A DNA stretch of 64,000 bases from an uncultured Comamonadaceae bacterium (GTDB lineage Bacteria; Pseudomonadota; Gammaproteobacteria; Burkholderiales; Burkholderiaceae), in assembly GCA_946482595.1 (NCBI GenBank), contig CAMLSD010000002.1, positions 23,125 to 87,124 on the forward strand. The letters run 5' to 3'. This document shows positions 45,905 to 53,976 of this stretch, piece after piece. The notes beneath the pieces were generated by a model. It was not told the origin of the DNA. It was given only the letters and a program-made list of their open reading frames with translations, and made no database searches. A program made the position numbers and the translations under genes. The first letter of the stretch is position 1, and each line of letters starts with the position of its first letter.

Positions 45905-46096
45905 CCCTCTCCCGCAAGCGGGAGAGGGAGTGAATGTCCCAGTGCGTGGCCGGCGTTGCCCCCTCTCCCGCAAGCGGGAGAGGGAGTGAATGCCCCAGTG
46001 CGTGGCCGGAGTTGCCCCCTCTCCCGCAAGCGGGAGAGGGAGTGAATGCCCCAGTGCGTGGCCGGAATTGCCCCCTCTCCCGCGAGCGGGAGAGGG
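45905..46096. repeat. Hairpin array, 56-bp period, four copies
   Basis: The 24-base hairpin CCCTCTCCCGCAAGCGGGAGAGGG begins at 45905, 45961, 46017 and 46073 (fourth with a CGAG loop), a period of exactly 56. The 32-base spacers are near identical (AGTGAATGCCCCAGTGCGTG and onward). The first and last copies carry longer outer arms, GCGAGCCCTCTCC on the left and its approximate reverse complement on the right (to about 46117). The array sits in a 450-base gap between two convergent genes. Besides the array, the gap shows nothing coding. Confidence 0.8.
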
Positions 46097-46185
46097 TCGG
46101 GGAGAGGGCGCGCGGCTCCACCCTGAGCCGGCCGCCTCACCGCGCCTGCGCTGCCCCCCCAAGCCGCAGACCACTCCCCCCTGGC

Positions 46186-46641
46186 TCACTTCGCCGCCTG
46201 TGGCAGGCGCACCAGCAGCACCGGAATCGTGGCTTCGCGGATCACCCCCTCGGCCGCGCTGCCCAGCACCATGTGGCTGAACCCCCGCCGACCATGCGTG
46301 CCCATCACCACCAGGTCGCAATTGGCCTTGGTGGCCTGCGCGACGATGGCCGTCGGCACGCGTTCGTTGACCAGCTCCACCAGCATCGACTCCGACACCA
46401 CCCCTTGCGCGCGCGCTGCCTCGGCCGCGCGCCCGAGCAGTTCGTCGCCGTAGCGACGCAGGTTCTGGCGCATCTGCTCGAAGCTGTGGGTGGCCGACAT
46501 CTCCACCATCAGCGGGAAGGTGTCGATGATGTGCAGCAGGCACAGGGTGGACTTCTCGTCACGCGCCAGGCCGATGGCTTCCTGCAGGCCGCGTTCGGCG
46601 GTGTCGCTGCCATCGAGGGGGACGAGGATGCGCTTGTACAT
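46186..46641 (-). CDS. Universal stress protein, single UspA domain
   Basis: A 151-residue protein starting MYKRILVPLDGSDTAERGLQ with the nucleotide motif MGTHGRRGFSHMVLGSAAEG (G-2x-G-9x-G). This is the ATP-binding type of UspA. It lies downstream of the Hsp20 gene. A two-mismatch FNR-like dyad at 46714 is positioned for it. Confidence 0.94.
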   Translation of the reverse strand: MYKRILVPLDGSDTAERGLQEAIGLARDEKSTLCLLHIIDTFPLMVEMSATHSFEQMRQNLRRYGDELLGRAAEAARAQGVVSESMLVELVNERVPTAIVAQATKANCDLVVMGTHGRRGFSHMVLGSAAEGVIREATIPVLLVRLPQAAK

Positions 46642-46713
46642 GTTGAAGCTCCGTCAAAGAGAGGGCGCCACGTCGGCGTCGTCTGATTGTTGGTGCATGC
46701 CCGGCCGCAGTGC

Positions 46714-46727
46714 TTGACACAACGCAA
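46714..46727. promoter_or_regulatory. Weak FNR-like dyad upstream of the UspA gene
   Basis: TTGAC-ACAA-CGCAA has two mismatches to the FNR/ANR consensus. On the minus strand it is centred 79 bases before the UspA start, and AACAAT lies 22 bases downstream, as at the DksA/TraR and synthetase promoters. Alone it would not be convincing. Confidence 0.3.
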
Positions 46728-46763
46728 GTCCGTGGACCGCGCCGCATCGGGCCCGCGGGCAGC

Positions 46764-47189
46764 TCACTGCACCGACAGCTTGCGGCTTTCGGTGGTGGCC
46801 TTTTTCGGCAGCTTGAGCTCGAGCACGCCGTCCTGGTACTTCGCGACGGCCTGGGACTGGTCGACGTCGCTGGCCAGCGTGAAGGCCCGGCTCACGTAGC
46901 CGTAGTAGCGTTCGCTGCGCAGCACGCGCCCCTCCTTGCGGTCCTCGGACTCCTTCTTGACCTCGGCGCTGATCGACACCTGCGGCCCGTCGATGCGCAC
47001 GTCGATGTCCTCCTTGCGCACACCGGGAATCTCGGCCTTGACGACATAGCCCGCGGCATCCTCGGTCACATCGATACGGATCTGCGGCGCGTTCGGCGCC
47101 GCGTCCCAGCGCATCGGCCGCAGAAAGCCGCGGAAGACGTCGTCCAGAGCCTCGTTCTGAAGCAGGTCGGGAAGTCGGATGTTGCTCAT
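46764..47189 (-). CDS. Hsp20/alpha-crystallin family small heat-shock protein
   Basis: A 141-residue protein. Residues about 35-140 form the alpha-crystallin domain: IRIDVTEDAAGYVVKAEIPG, VRKEDIDVRIDGPQVSISAE and the terminal ...DGVLELKLPKK. The IXI-like C-terminal motif is not clear. ATG 47189 follows AGGAG at the usual distance. The 5' leader (47190 to about 47300) contains a perfect seven-base stem GTGGGGC/GCCCCAC at 47225-47244. It should prevent aggregation of unfolded proteins. Confidence 0.92.
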   Translation of the reverse strand: MSNIRLPDLLQNEALDDVFRGFLRPMRWDAAPNAPQIRIDVTEDAAGYVVKAEIPGVRKEDIDVRIDGPQVSISAEVKKESEDRKEGRVLRSERYYGYVSRAFTLASDVDQSQAVAKYQDGVLELKLPKKATTESRKLSVQ

Positions 47190-47364
47190 GATCACACTCC
47201 TGTCGCTGGAAAATGGCTGAGACCGTGGGGCATGCCCGCCCCACGATGCGTGACGTGCTTCACGCCACATTCTTCAGTTTTCTCCAGTGAGCGCAGCAGG
47301 AGTTGTGCTTCGTCAAGTCGGGTGCACAAGCCCGGGCGAAACCGACCGGTACAGACCGCCGGCA

Positions 47365-50007
47365 CTACGAGGCGGTCGGCCTGGGCGCGGCCTGGGTCGA
47401 CCAGTTCGTGCGCTGAGCGTCGCCGGACGCCCCGCCTGACAGCACCGAAGCGATCGGCTCGGGCCGGCCGAACAGGTAACCCTGGTAGTGCATGCAGCCG
47501 GCGCGCAGCAAGGCCTCACGCTGCGCCTCGGTCTCGACCCCCTCGGCGATCACCTGGATGTCCAGGCTGCGGCCCAGCGTGACGATCGCCGCCACGATGC
47601 TTGCGTCCTGCGGGTCGGTGAGGATGTCGCGCACGAAGGTCCTGTCGATCTTCACCTGGTCCAGCGGCAGGCGCTTGAGCAGACCGAGCGATGAATAGCC
47701 GGTGCCGAAGTCGTCCAGCGACAGGCTCACGCCCAGGTCGCGCAGCGCCTGCATCTTGGCCACCACGGCATCGACGTCGTCGAGCAGCTGGCTTTCGGTG
47801 AGCTCCAGCTTGAGCCGGTGCGATGGCGCTCCGGTGGCCTGCAGCACGGCCTGCACCTGCTGGGCAAAGTCGGTCTGGCGGAACTGCCGTGCACTCACAT
47901 TGACGGCCACGCTCAGGTGCCGGTTGGTGTCGCTCACGCTCCAGGCCGTGAGCTGCTCACAGGCAGCCTGCAGGATCCAGTGCCCTAGCGGCAGGATCAG
48001 GCCTGAGGACTCGGCCACCGGGATGAAGGCCATCGGCGGCACCAGGCCACGCTCGGGGTGCTGCCAGCGCACCAGCGCCTCCATGCCTTCGCGCCGCCCC
48101 TGGGCATCGACCTGGGGCTGGTAGTGCAGGCAGAACTCGCCCCGTTCGAGCGCGCGACGCAGGTCCGCCTCCATCGCGATGCGCTGCGTCACCTGCGCCT
48201 GCATCTCGACATCGAAGAAGCGCACCGTGTTGCGGCCGTCGGCCTTGGCGCGGTACATGGCCAGGTCGGCCTGCTTGAACAGGTCTTCATGGTTGCACAA
48301 GGCGTCGCCGAACATGGCCACGCCGATGCTGACGGTGGTCTGGTAACGGCTCGCACCAAGCTGATACGGCTCGGCCAGCCGCAGCAGGATCTTCTCTGCC
48401 ACGATGCGGGCCTGCTGCGCCGCCTGCGCCCGGTCTGCATTCAGGCCGGACAGCATCACGACGAATTCGTCGCCGCCCTGGCGGGCCAGCGTGTCCTGCG
48501 CGCGCAGGCAGGTGCCCAGGCGCTGGGCGATCTCGCGCAGCAGCAGGTCGCCGGTGTCGTGGCCCAGCGTGTCGTTCAGGTCCTTGAAGTTGTCGACGTC
48601 GATGAACAGCAGCGCACCGCCCTGGTGGTCGCGCTCGCGGGCAGCCAGTGCGTGCTGCAGGCGCTCCATCAGCAGGCGGCGGTTCGGCAGGCCGGTCAGC
48701 GCGTCGTAGAAGGCCAGGCGATGGATCGCCATTTCCGCCTGCTTGTGGCGGGTGATGTCGGTGGAGATGCCGCACAGCGCGTGAATGCTGCCATCAGGCT
48801 GGCGCAACGGCAGTTTCACCGACAGATAGGTCTGAGGATCGCCGCCGTTGACGCTGCGGTTGGTTTCCTCGATCTCGACACGTTCGCCCTGGTCCAGCAC
48901 CCGCAGGTCGTTGACGCGAAGCTTGGTGGACGTGGCCTCGTCGAAGAAGTCTTCATCGGTGCGGCCGATCACGGCGTCCAGGGGTTTGCCGAAGAGCTCG
49001 CAGACCTTGCGGTTGGCGTACTGGTAGCGGCGCTGCAGGTCCTTGATGTAGATGTACGCGTCCACACTGTTCAGGATGGTGGCCAGGCGGTCCTCGCTCT
49101 CGCGCAGGTGGCGGGTCTTGATCGCCACCTCGCGCCGCAGCATCGCCCCCGTGCCGACGGCCACCAGCAGCAGCGTGCCCAGCCCGCCCAGGCCCCACCA
49201 CACCATCACCGGAATCTCGGCGGGTTCCTGCACGGTCATCCAGCGCCGCAGCACGGTGAAGTAGCGCGAGGCCGGATCAGCCTGCCAGAGCTGAAGGTGG
49301 CGGTCGATCGCGGCCAGCAGCGCGGCGTTGCGGCCCCGGGCGGTGGCATAGAACAGCTGCGAAGGCTGAAAGATCACCGGTGTGGCCTGCAGCTTGTAGC
49401 TGCCGGCCTGCAGGTCGCCGAAGAAGCGATTGGCCGCCACGGCATCGGCGCGCCCTTCGGCCACTGCGCCAAACCCCTCGGCAAACGAGCGCACGCTCAC
49501 CAGGTCGGCCTTCAGCGCAAACCCTTCCAGCGCATGGGTGAGGTATTCCTGCTGCACCGAGCCGTCGACCACCGCGATGCGCTTGCCGGCCAGGTCGAGC
49601 ATCGAGCCGATGCGCACGTCCGCATGCCGGTAGAGCTGGGACCAGCTCAGCAGCGCCGGCACCTTGTGAAAGTCGTACTGCTGCGCGCGCTGTTCGGTCC
49701 AGGCCACGTCGGGCATCAGGTCGATCTGGCCGGCCTGCAGCATCGACAGGCAGGCCTGCCATTCACAGGGCACGGCGCGCAGGCTCCAGCCCTCCTGTTC
49801 GGCAATCGCCACCAGCAGTTCGCCCAGGATGCCCGAGGGCTGGCCGGCGTCGTTCATGAAGATCTTGGGCGAGTTCTGGTACACGCCCACCCGCACCTCG
49901 GTGCCCCGTGCCTCGCTGGCGCGACCCTCGGTGCCCTGGGCGGCAACCGGTGCCGAACCCCCGAGGGTCAGCCACAGCGCGGCGATCAGGCAGATCAGTG
50001 CTCGCAT
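47365..50007 (-). CDS. SBP-PAS-GGDEF-EAL sensor of c-di-GMP metabolism
   Basis: An 880-residue inner-membrane protein. Signal peptide, then a periplasmic SBP_bac_3-like sensor (about 35-265; VRVGVYQNSPKIFMNDAGQP), a membrane helix (VWWGLGGLGTLLLVAVGTGA), a PAS domain (about 305-420), a GGDEF domain with intact GGDEF and the I-site R-A-Q-D five residues before, and an EAL domain with EALVRWQHP, DDFGTGYSS and EGVET. Both activities are possible. ATG 50007 lies two bases after the UspA stop; GTG 50013 would overlap it. Confidence 0.93.
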   Translation of the reverse strand: MRALICLIAALWLTLGGSAPVAAQGTEGRASEARGTEVRVGVYQNSPKIFMNDAGQPSGILGELLVAIAEQEGWSLRAVPCEWQACLSMLQAGQIDLMPDVAWTEQRAQQYDFHKVPALLSWSQLYRHADVRIGSMLDLAGKRIAVVDGSVQQEYLTHALEGFALKADLVSVRSFAEGFGAVAEGRADAVAANRFFGDLQAGSYKLQATPVIFQPSQLFYATARGRNAALLAAIDRHLQLWQADPASRYFTVLRRWMTVQEPAEIPVMVWWGLGGLGTLLLVAVGTGAMLRREVAIKTRHLRESEDRLATILNSVDAYIYIKDLQRRYQYANRKVCELFGKPLDAVIGRTDEDFFDEATSTKLRVNDLRVLDQGERVEIEETNRSVNGGDPQTYLSVKLPLRQPDGSIHALCGISTDITRHKQAEMAIHRLAFYDALTGLPNRRLLMERLQHALAARERDHQGGALLFIDVDNFKDLNDTLGHDTGDLLLREIAQRLGTCLRAQDTLARQGGDEFVVMLSGLNADRAQAAQQARIVAEKILLRLAEPYQLGASRYQTTVSIGVAMFGDALCNHEDLFKQADLAMYRAKADGRNTVRFFDVEMQAQVTQRIAMEADLRRALERGEFCLHYQPQVDAQGRREGMEALVRWQHPERGLVPPMAFIPVAESSGLILPLGHWILQAACEQLTAWSVSDTNRHLSVAVNVSARQFRQTDFAQQVQAVLQATGAPSHRLKLELTESQLLDDVDAVVAKMQALRDLGVSLSLDDFGTGYSSLGLLKRLPLDQVKIDRTFVRDILTDPQDASIVAAIVTLGRSLDIQVIAEGVETEAQREALLRAGCMHYQGYLFGRPEPIASVLSGGASGDAQRTNWSTQAAPRPTAS

Positions 50008-50009
50008 GC

Positions 50010-50897
50010 TCACCCCGCGTGCGCCGCGGACACCAGCACGTCGGCGCTGCCTTCGGCCAGCACATGGGCCGTCACGCTTCCCAGCAGCAGATCTTCGGCG
50101 GCCGAGCGGCCGTGCTTGCCCAGCACGATCAGGTCACAGTCGCGCATCTGCTCCTGCTCGACCAGGTGCATGGACGGATCGCCCTCGACGACACAGGCCT
50201 CCCAGTCCGTGGGCGCCAGCCCCCCCGCATCGGCCAGCGCATGCAGGCCCCGGACCGCGGCAGCCCGCGCCTGCATGCGGTAGGCGTCCAGCGTGCCCGC
50301 ATCGACCCCGGCAAAGCGCAGCTTGTCTTCATAAGGCACCTGCACCACATGCGCAAGCACCAGCCGGGCCGCAGGGGCCACCCGGCGGGCGAGCTCCAAC
50401 GACTGGCTCGACCAGTCGGAAAAGTCGGCCGCCAGCAGCACGCGGCGGTAGTCGACCTGGGGCAGGTTCCTCACCATCAGCACCGGCCGGCGCGCGCGCC
50501 GCAGCAATTGATCGGTGGTCGTGCCGAGCATCAGGCGGCGAATGAACCCCTCGCCGCGTGCACCGACCACGATCAACGCCGCCTCGCTCTCGTCGGCCAC
50601 CCGCAGGATCTCGGCCACGGGCGTGCCGCTGGTGACCTGCCCGGTGGCGGTATGCGGGTGCGTCACGTCGCACATCAGCTCGCCCAGGCGGCGCTGCGCA
50701 TCGTCGTGCACCCGTTGCGCCACCGGTGCACTGACGCCGAACCACTGGCGCAATTCCTGCATGGCCGATCCGGCCAGCACGTGCAGCAAGGTCAGCGGGC
50801 TGTCGGTCTGGCGGGCCAGCCGGGCGGCCCGCTCGACGGCATGGCGAGCGCCGGCCGACAGATCGGTTGCCGCGAGGATGGTGCCCCACTGACTCAT
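50010..50897 (-). CDS. Universal stress protein, tandem UspA domains
   Basis: A 295-residue protein with two UspA repeats. The first ends in VVGARGEGFIRRLMLGTTTD and the second in VLGKHGRSAAEDLLLGSVTA, both of the G-2x-G-9x-G-S/T nucleotide-binding form. It is directly coupled to the GGDEF-EAL gene (stop codon two bases before that ATG), suggesting that the two act together, for example in stress-linked c-di-GMP signalling. It is divergent from the antiporter gene. Confidence 0.93.
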   Translation of the reverse strand: MSQWGTILAATDLSAGARHAVERAARLARQTDSPLTLLHVLAGSAMQELRQWFGVSAPVAQRVHDDAQRRLGELMCDVTHPHTATGQVTSGTPVAEILRVADESEAALIVVGARGEGFIRRLMLGTTTDQLLRRARRPVLMVRNLPQVDYRRVLLAADFSDWSSQSLELARRVAPAARLVLAHVVQVPYEDKLRFAGVDAGTLDAYRMQARAAAVRGLHALADAGGLAPTDWEACVVEGDPSMHLVEQEQMRDCDLIVLGKHGRSAAEDLLLGSVTAHVLAEGSADVLVSAAHAG

Positions 50898-51080
50898 GCG
50901 CGTCTCCCTGTGGCGGGCATGGCGCCGAGGGTGGCGCAGCCGTGTCCCTCACCTTAGCACCGCGCAGGGCTGGACGACAACTGCCAGCTGCCCGGGGGGC
51001 GCAAGCTGCGCGAGGCGAACGACCGGACCCGCGGCCACGATTCAACCGCTACCATGCAGCTTGCGATCCTCAAAACCACC

Positions 51081-52787
51081 ATGGAACACAACGTCTCCCT
51101 CATCACGACCCTTGCGGCCGGTTTCGGGCTGGCGCTGCTGCTTGGTTTCCTGGCCGAACGCATCAAGGTGCCCGCGCTGGTGGGCTATCTGCTGGCCGGG
51201 GTGGTGCTCGGGCCCTCGACCCCGGGCTTCGTGGCCGACGTGGCCATCGCGTCGCAACTGGCCGAAATCGGCGTGATGCTGCTGATGTTCGGCGTGGGCC
51301 TGCATTTTTCGCTCGACGACTTGCTGGCCGTGCGGCGCATAGCGCTGCCGGGGGCGGTGGTGCAGATGGGCATTGCCACGATCCTGGGCATGGGCCTGGC
51401 CTGGCTGTGGGGCTGGTCGGGCGGGGCAGGGCTGGTGTTCGGCCTGTCGCTGTCCTGCGCCAGCACGGTGGTGCTCCTCAAGGCGCTGGAAGCCCGCAGA
51501 GTGCTGGACACGATGAACGGCCGCATTGCCGTGGGCTGGCTGGTGGTGGAAGACCTGGCCACCGTGATCATGCTGGTGCTGCTGCCGCCGCTGGCCGGCA
51601 TGCTGGGCGGCAGCAACGCACCGTCCGACAACGGTGACCCGCTGTGGCGCACCATCGCCCAGACCCTGCTGCAGGTTGTGGCCTTCGTGGCCGTGATGCT
51701 CGTGGCCGGGCGCCGGGTGCTGCCGTGGCTGCTGTGGCAGGTGTCGCGCACCGGCTCGCGCGAGCTGTTCACCCTGTCGGTGGTGGCGATGGCCATCAGC
51801 ATCGCCTACGGCGCGGCCGTGCTGTTTGGTGTCTCGTTTGCGCTGGGGGCCTTTTTTGCCGGCATGGTGATGCGCGAGTCCGAATTCAGCCACCGTGCCG
51901 CCGAAGAATCCCTGCCGCTGCGCGATGCCTTTGCCGTGCTGTTTTTCGTCTCGGTGGGCATGCTGTTCGACCCCAAGGTGCTGGCCGAGGAGCCGCTGCG
52001 CGTGCTGGGCGTGGTGGCCATCATCGTCGTGGGCAAGTCGATCGCGGCGGCGGGCCTGGTGCTGGCCTTCCGCTACCCGCTCAACACGGCCCTCACGGTG
52101 GCCGCCAGTCTGGGCCAGATCGGCGAGTTCTCGTTCATCCTGGCCGGCATGGGCATGTCGCTGGGCCTGCTGCCGCAGCAGGGCATGAGCCTCGTGCTGG
52201 CCGGCGCGCTGATCTCGATTGCGCTCAATCCGCTGCTGTTCACTGCGATCACACCGTTCAGTCGCTGGGTGCTCGAGCGCTCGGAGTTCGCCCGCCGGCT
52301 CGAAAGCCGCGACGACCCCTATGCCGAGCTGCCCATGAGCACCGAGCGCAAGTACCTCGCCGGGCAGGTGGTGCTGGTGGGCTACGGCCGCGTCGGCCGC
52401 ATGATTGCCCGGGCGCTGCGCCAGAAGGACATCCCGTATGTGGTGGCCGAGCAGAACCGGGAACTCGTCGAAGACCTGCGCAGCAAGGGCACGCCCGCAG
52501 TATCGGGTGACGCCGCCGACCCGGCCGTGCTGATCCAGGCCCACATCGCCGACGCGGCCATGCTGGTCATCGCCACCGGCACCACCCTGGGCGTACGCCA
52601 GATGGTCGAGACAGCCCGCACCCTCAACCCGGACATCGAGATCGTGGTGCGCACCCACAGCGAGGAAGAAACCGACCTGCTGCGCAATGAACACGTGGGC
52701 ACGGTGTTCTTCGGCGAGGAAGAACTCGCCCGCGGCATGTCGATGTATGTGCTGAACCGATTTGACCGGGCGCCTGCGGGGGGCTGA
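51081..52787 (+). CDS. ybaL: YbaL/KefB-type monovalent cation:proton antiporter with TrkA-N domain
   Basis: A 568-residue CPA2 antiporter. Residues about 1-390 form 12-13 membrane segments with VGYLLAGVVLGPSTPGFVAD and MLLMFGVGLHFSLDDLLAVR. Residues about 410-530 are a TrkA-N/RCK domain (VLVGYGRVGRMIARALRQKD), and the end is like the regulatory C terminus. Long blocks match E. coli YbaL. I use ATG 51081 (MEHNVSLITTL, as in YbaL) rather than 51054. It should exchange K+ or other cations for protons at the inner membrane and be gated by NAD(H) or another ligand. Confidence 0.93.
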   Translation: MEHNVSLITTLAAGFGLALLLGFLAERIKVPALVGYLLAGVVLGPSTPGFVADVAIASQLAEIGVMLLMFGVGLHFSLDDLLAVRRIALPGAVVQMGIATILGMGLAWLWGWSGGAGLVFGLSLSCASTVVLLKALEARRVLDTMNGRIAVGWLVVEDLATVIMLVLLPPLAGMLGGSNAPSDNGDPLWRTIAQTLLQVVAFVAVMLVAGRRVLPWLLWQVSRTGSRELFTLSVVAMAISIAYGAAVLFGVSFALGAFFAGMVMRESEFSHRAAEESLPLRDAFAVLFFVSVGMLFDPKVLAEEPLRVLGVVAIIVVGKSIAAAGLVLAFRYPLNTALTVAASLGQIGEFSFILAGMGMSLGLLPQQGMSLVLAGALISIALNPLLFTAITPFSRWVLERSEFARRLESRDDPYAELPMSTERKYLAGQVVLVGYGRVGRMIARALRQKDIPYVVAEQNRELVEDLRSKGTPAVSGDAADPAVLIQAHIADAAMLVIATGTTLGVRQMVETARTLNPDIEIVVRTHSEEETDLLRNEHVGTVFFGEEELARGMSMYVLNRFDRAPAGG

Positions 52788-52823
52788 GGCACGGTACGTG
52801 CCGCACTGGGGCCGCCGGGGCCG

Positions 52824-53216
52824 TCAGTGCTGCCCCCGCTCCTTGCCCGGCTGCCCAGGCTGCACGATGTGACTCAGCGGCGGCGGCACGTCGTCATGGC
52901 CGGCCGTGCCGGTGCGCCTGCGGAACAGCTCCGTGCGCGCAAGCAGGATGGTCGTGACCGGCACGGTGATCGACAGGAAGATGATGATCAGCCAGGCGTG
53001 CAGGGCCAGCGACTGCTCCAGCGCCGAGAAGTAGATCACCGTGGCCAGCGTGACGCACCAGGCCGAGAAGCTGAAGGCCAGTGCGGGAGGGTGCATGCGC
53101 TGGAAGAAGGTCTTGAAGCGCACCACACCGATCGCCGCCGACAGCGTGAACAGGCCGCTGAGCACCAGCAGCGCGGCCACGCTCAGTTCCACCCACAGCG
53201 GGAGTTCACCGTTCAT
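52824..53216 (-). CDS. mrpG: Cation/proton antiporter subunit G (Mrp/Mnh/Pha)
   Basis: A 130-residue small membrane subunit of the Mrp complex with three helices. The signature is AIGVVRFKTFFQRMHPPALA, with TVPVTTILLARTELFRR near the end. MrpG is needed for assembly of the multi-subunit Na+(K+)/H+ antiporter. The ATG at 53216 overlaps the mrpF stop by four bases. A charged, Pro-rich tail of about 30 residues follows the last helix. Confidence 0.9.
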   Translation of the reverse strand: MNGELPLWVELSVAALLVLSGLFTLSAAIGVVRFKTFFQRMHPPALAFSFSAWCVTLATVIYFSALEQSLALHAWLIIIFLSITVPVTTILLARTELFRRRTGTAGHDDVPPPLSHIVQPGQPGKERGQH

Positions 53217-53491
53217 TCGATCACCTCGCCGCGCAGCAGGAACTTGGCCATGGCGGCCGAACTGACAAAACCGAACACGGCGATCAGCAAGGCGGCCTCG
53301 AAGTACATCGAGCTGCGGTAGCGGATGGCCAGCACCATGAGCACGAGCATCGCGATCGTGCACACCAGGTCCATCGCCAGCACGCGGTCCTGGGCCGAGG
53401 GGCCGCGCACCAGGCGCACCAGGCTCAGCGCCATGGCCAGCACGTAGCAGGCCAGCGCAAACACGATCGCACCAAACAGCAGCGGGCTCAT
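53213..53491 (-). CDS. mrpF: Cation/proton antiporter subunit F (Mrp/Mnh/Pha)
   Basis: A 92-residue protein with three helices and the MrpF block LVRLVRGPSAQDRVLAMDLV. It overlaps its neighbours by four bases on each side. Start 53491 (MSPLLFGAIVFALAC) is chosen; the frame open to 53635 has no family similarity. Confidence 0.92.
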   Translation of the reverse strand: MSPLLFGAIVFALACYVLAMALSLVRLVRGPSAQDRVLAMDLVCTIAMLVLMVLAIRYRSSMYFEAALLIAVFGFVSSAAMAKFLLRGEVIE

Positions 53492-53976
53492 TCGAAGATC
53501 TCCATCAGCGGGCGCTCGTAGCGCGACTTGATCAGCGCGATCTCGGCCGGGGCGTCGTCCAGGTCGAACATGTGCACCAGCAGGGCGCTGCGGTCCAGCG
53601 CCAGTTCGGACCAGATCGTTCCGGGGATCACGCACATGATGGCCGCCAGCACCGCCAGGCCGTTGGGGTCACGCAGGTCCAGCGGCACGGTGACGAAGCC
53701 GCCCGTGGGCACCCGGTCTGCCGGTGCGATGGTGCCGCGCAGCACCCGCCAGTTCCACACGATCACGTCCGCCCCGACCTGCAGGAACAGGCGCAGCGCC
53801 ACCAGCGGCCGGCGCATGCGCACCGGGGTGGGTCGCAGCGACTGCGTCAGCAGCGGCACGATCAGGCCCAGCACGGCCGCCATGATCCACTGCCCGGCCG
53901 ACAGCGAGCCGTTCAGCAGCAACCACAAGGCCATCAGCGCCAGCGACAGCACCGGCGCGGGAAACAGTCGTTTCAT
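53488..53976 (-). CDS. mrpE: Cation/proton antiporter subunit E (Mrp/Mnh/Pha)
   Basis: A 162-residue subunit starting MKRLFPAPVLSLALMALWLL with two to three N-terminal helices and the conserved AAIMCVIPGTIWSELALDRS region (the family PGT block). Four-base overlaps with mrpD and mrpF. MrpE is thought to be peripheral to the proton-pumping subunits. Confidence 0.92.
   Translation of the reverse strand: MKRLFPAPVLSLALMALWLLLNGSLSAGQWIMAAVLGLIVPLLTQSLRPTPVRMRRPLVALRLFLQVGADVIVWNWRVLRGTIAPADRVPTGGFVTVPLDLRDPNGLAVLAAIMCVIPGTIWSELALDRSALLVHMFDLDDAPAEIALIKSRYERPLMEIFE

Noticed and set aside
45905..46096. Possible CRISPR array
   Set aside because: Spacers are near-identical copies of each other, repeats are simple hairpins and no cas gene is nearby.
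48058..50283. 741-residue plus-strand frame opposite the GGDEF-EAL gene
   Set aside because: Antisense to a protein with intact GGDEF and EAL motifs; low-complexity translation.
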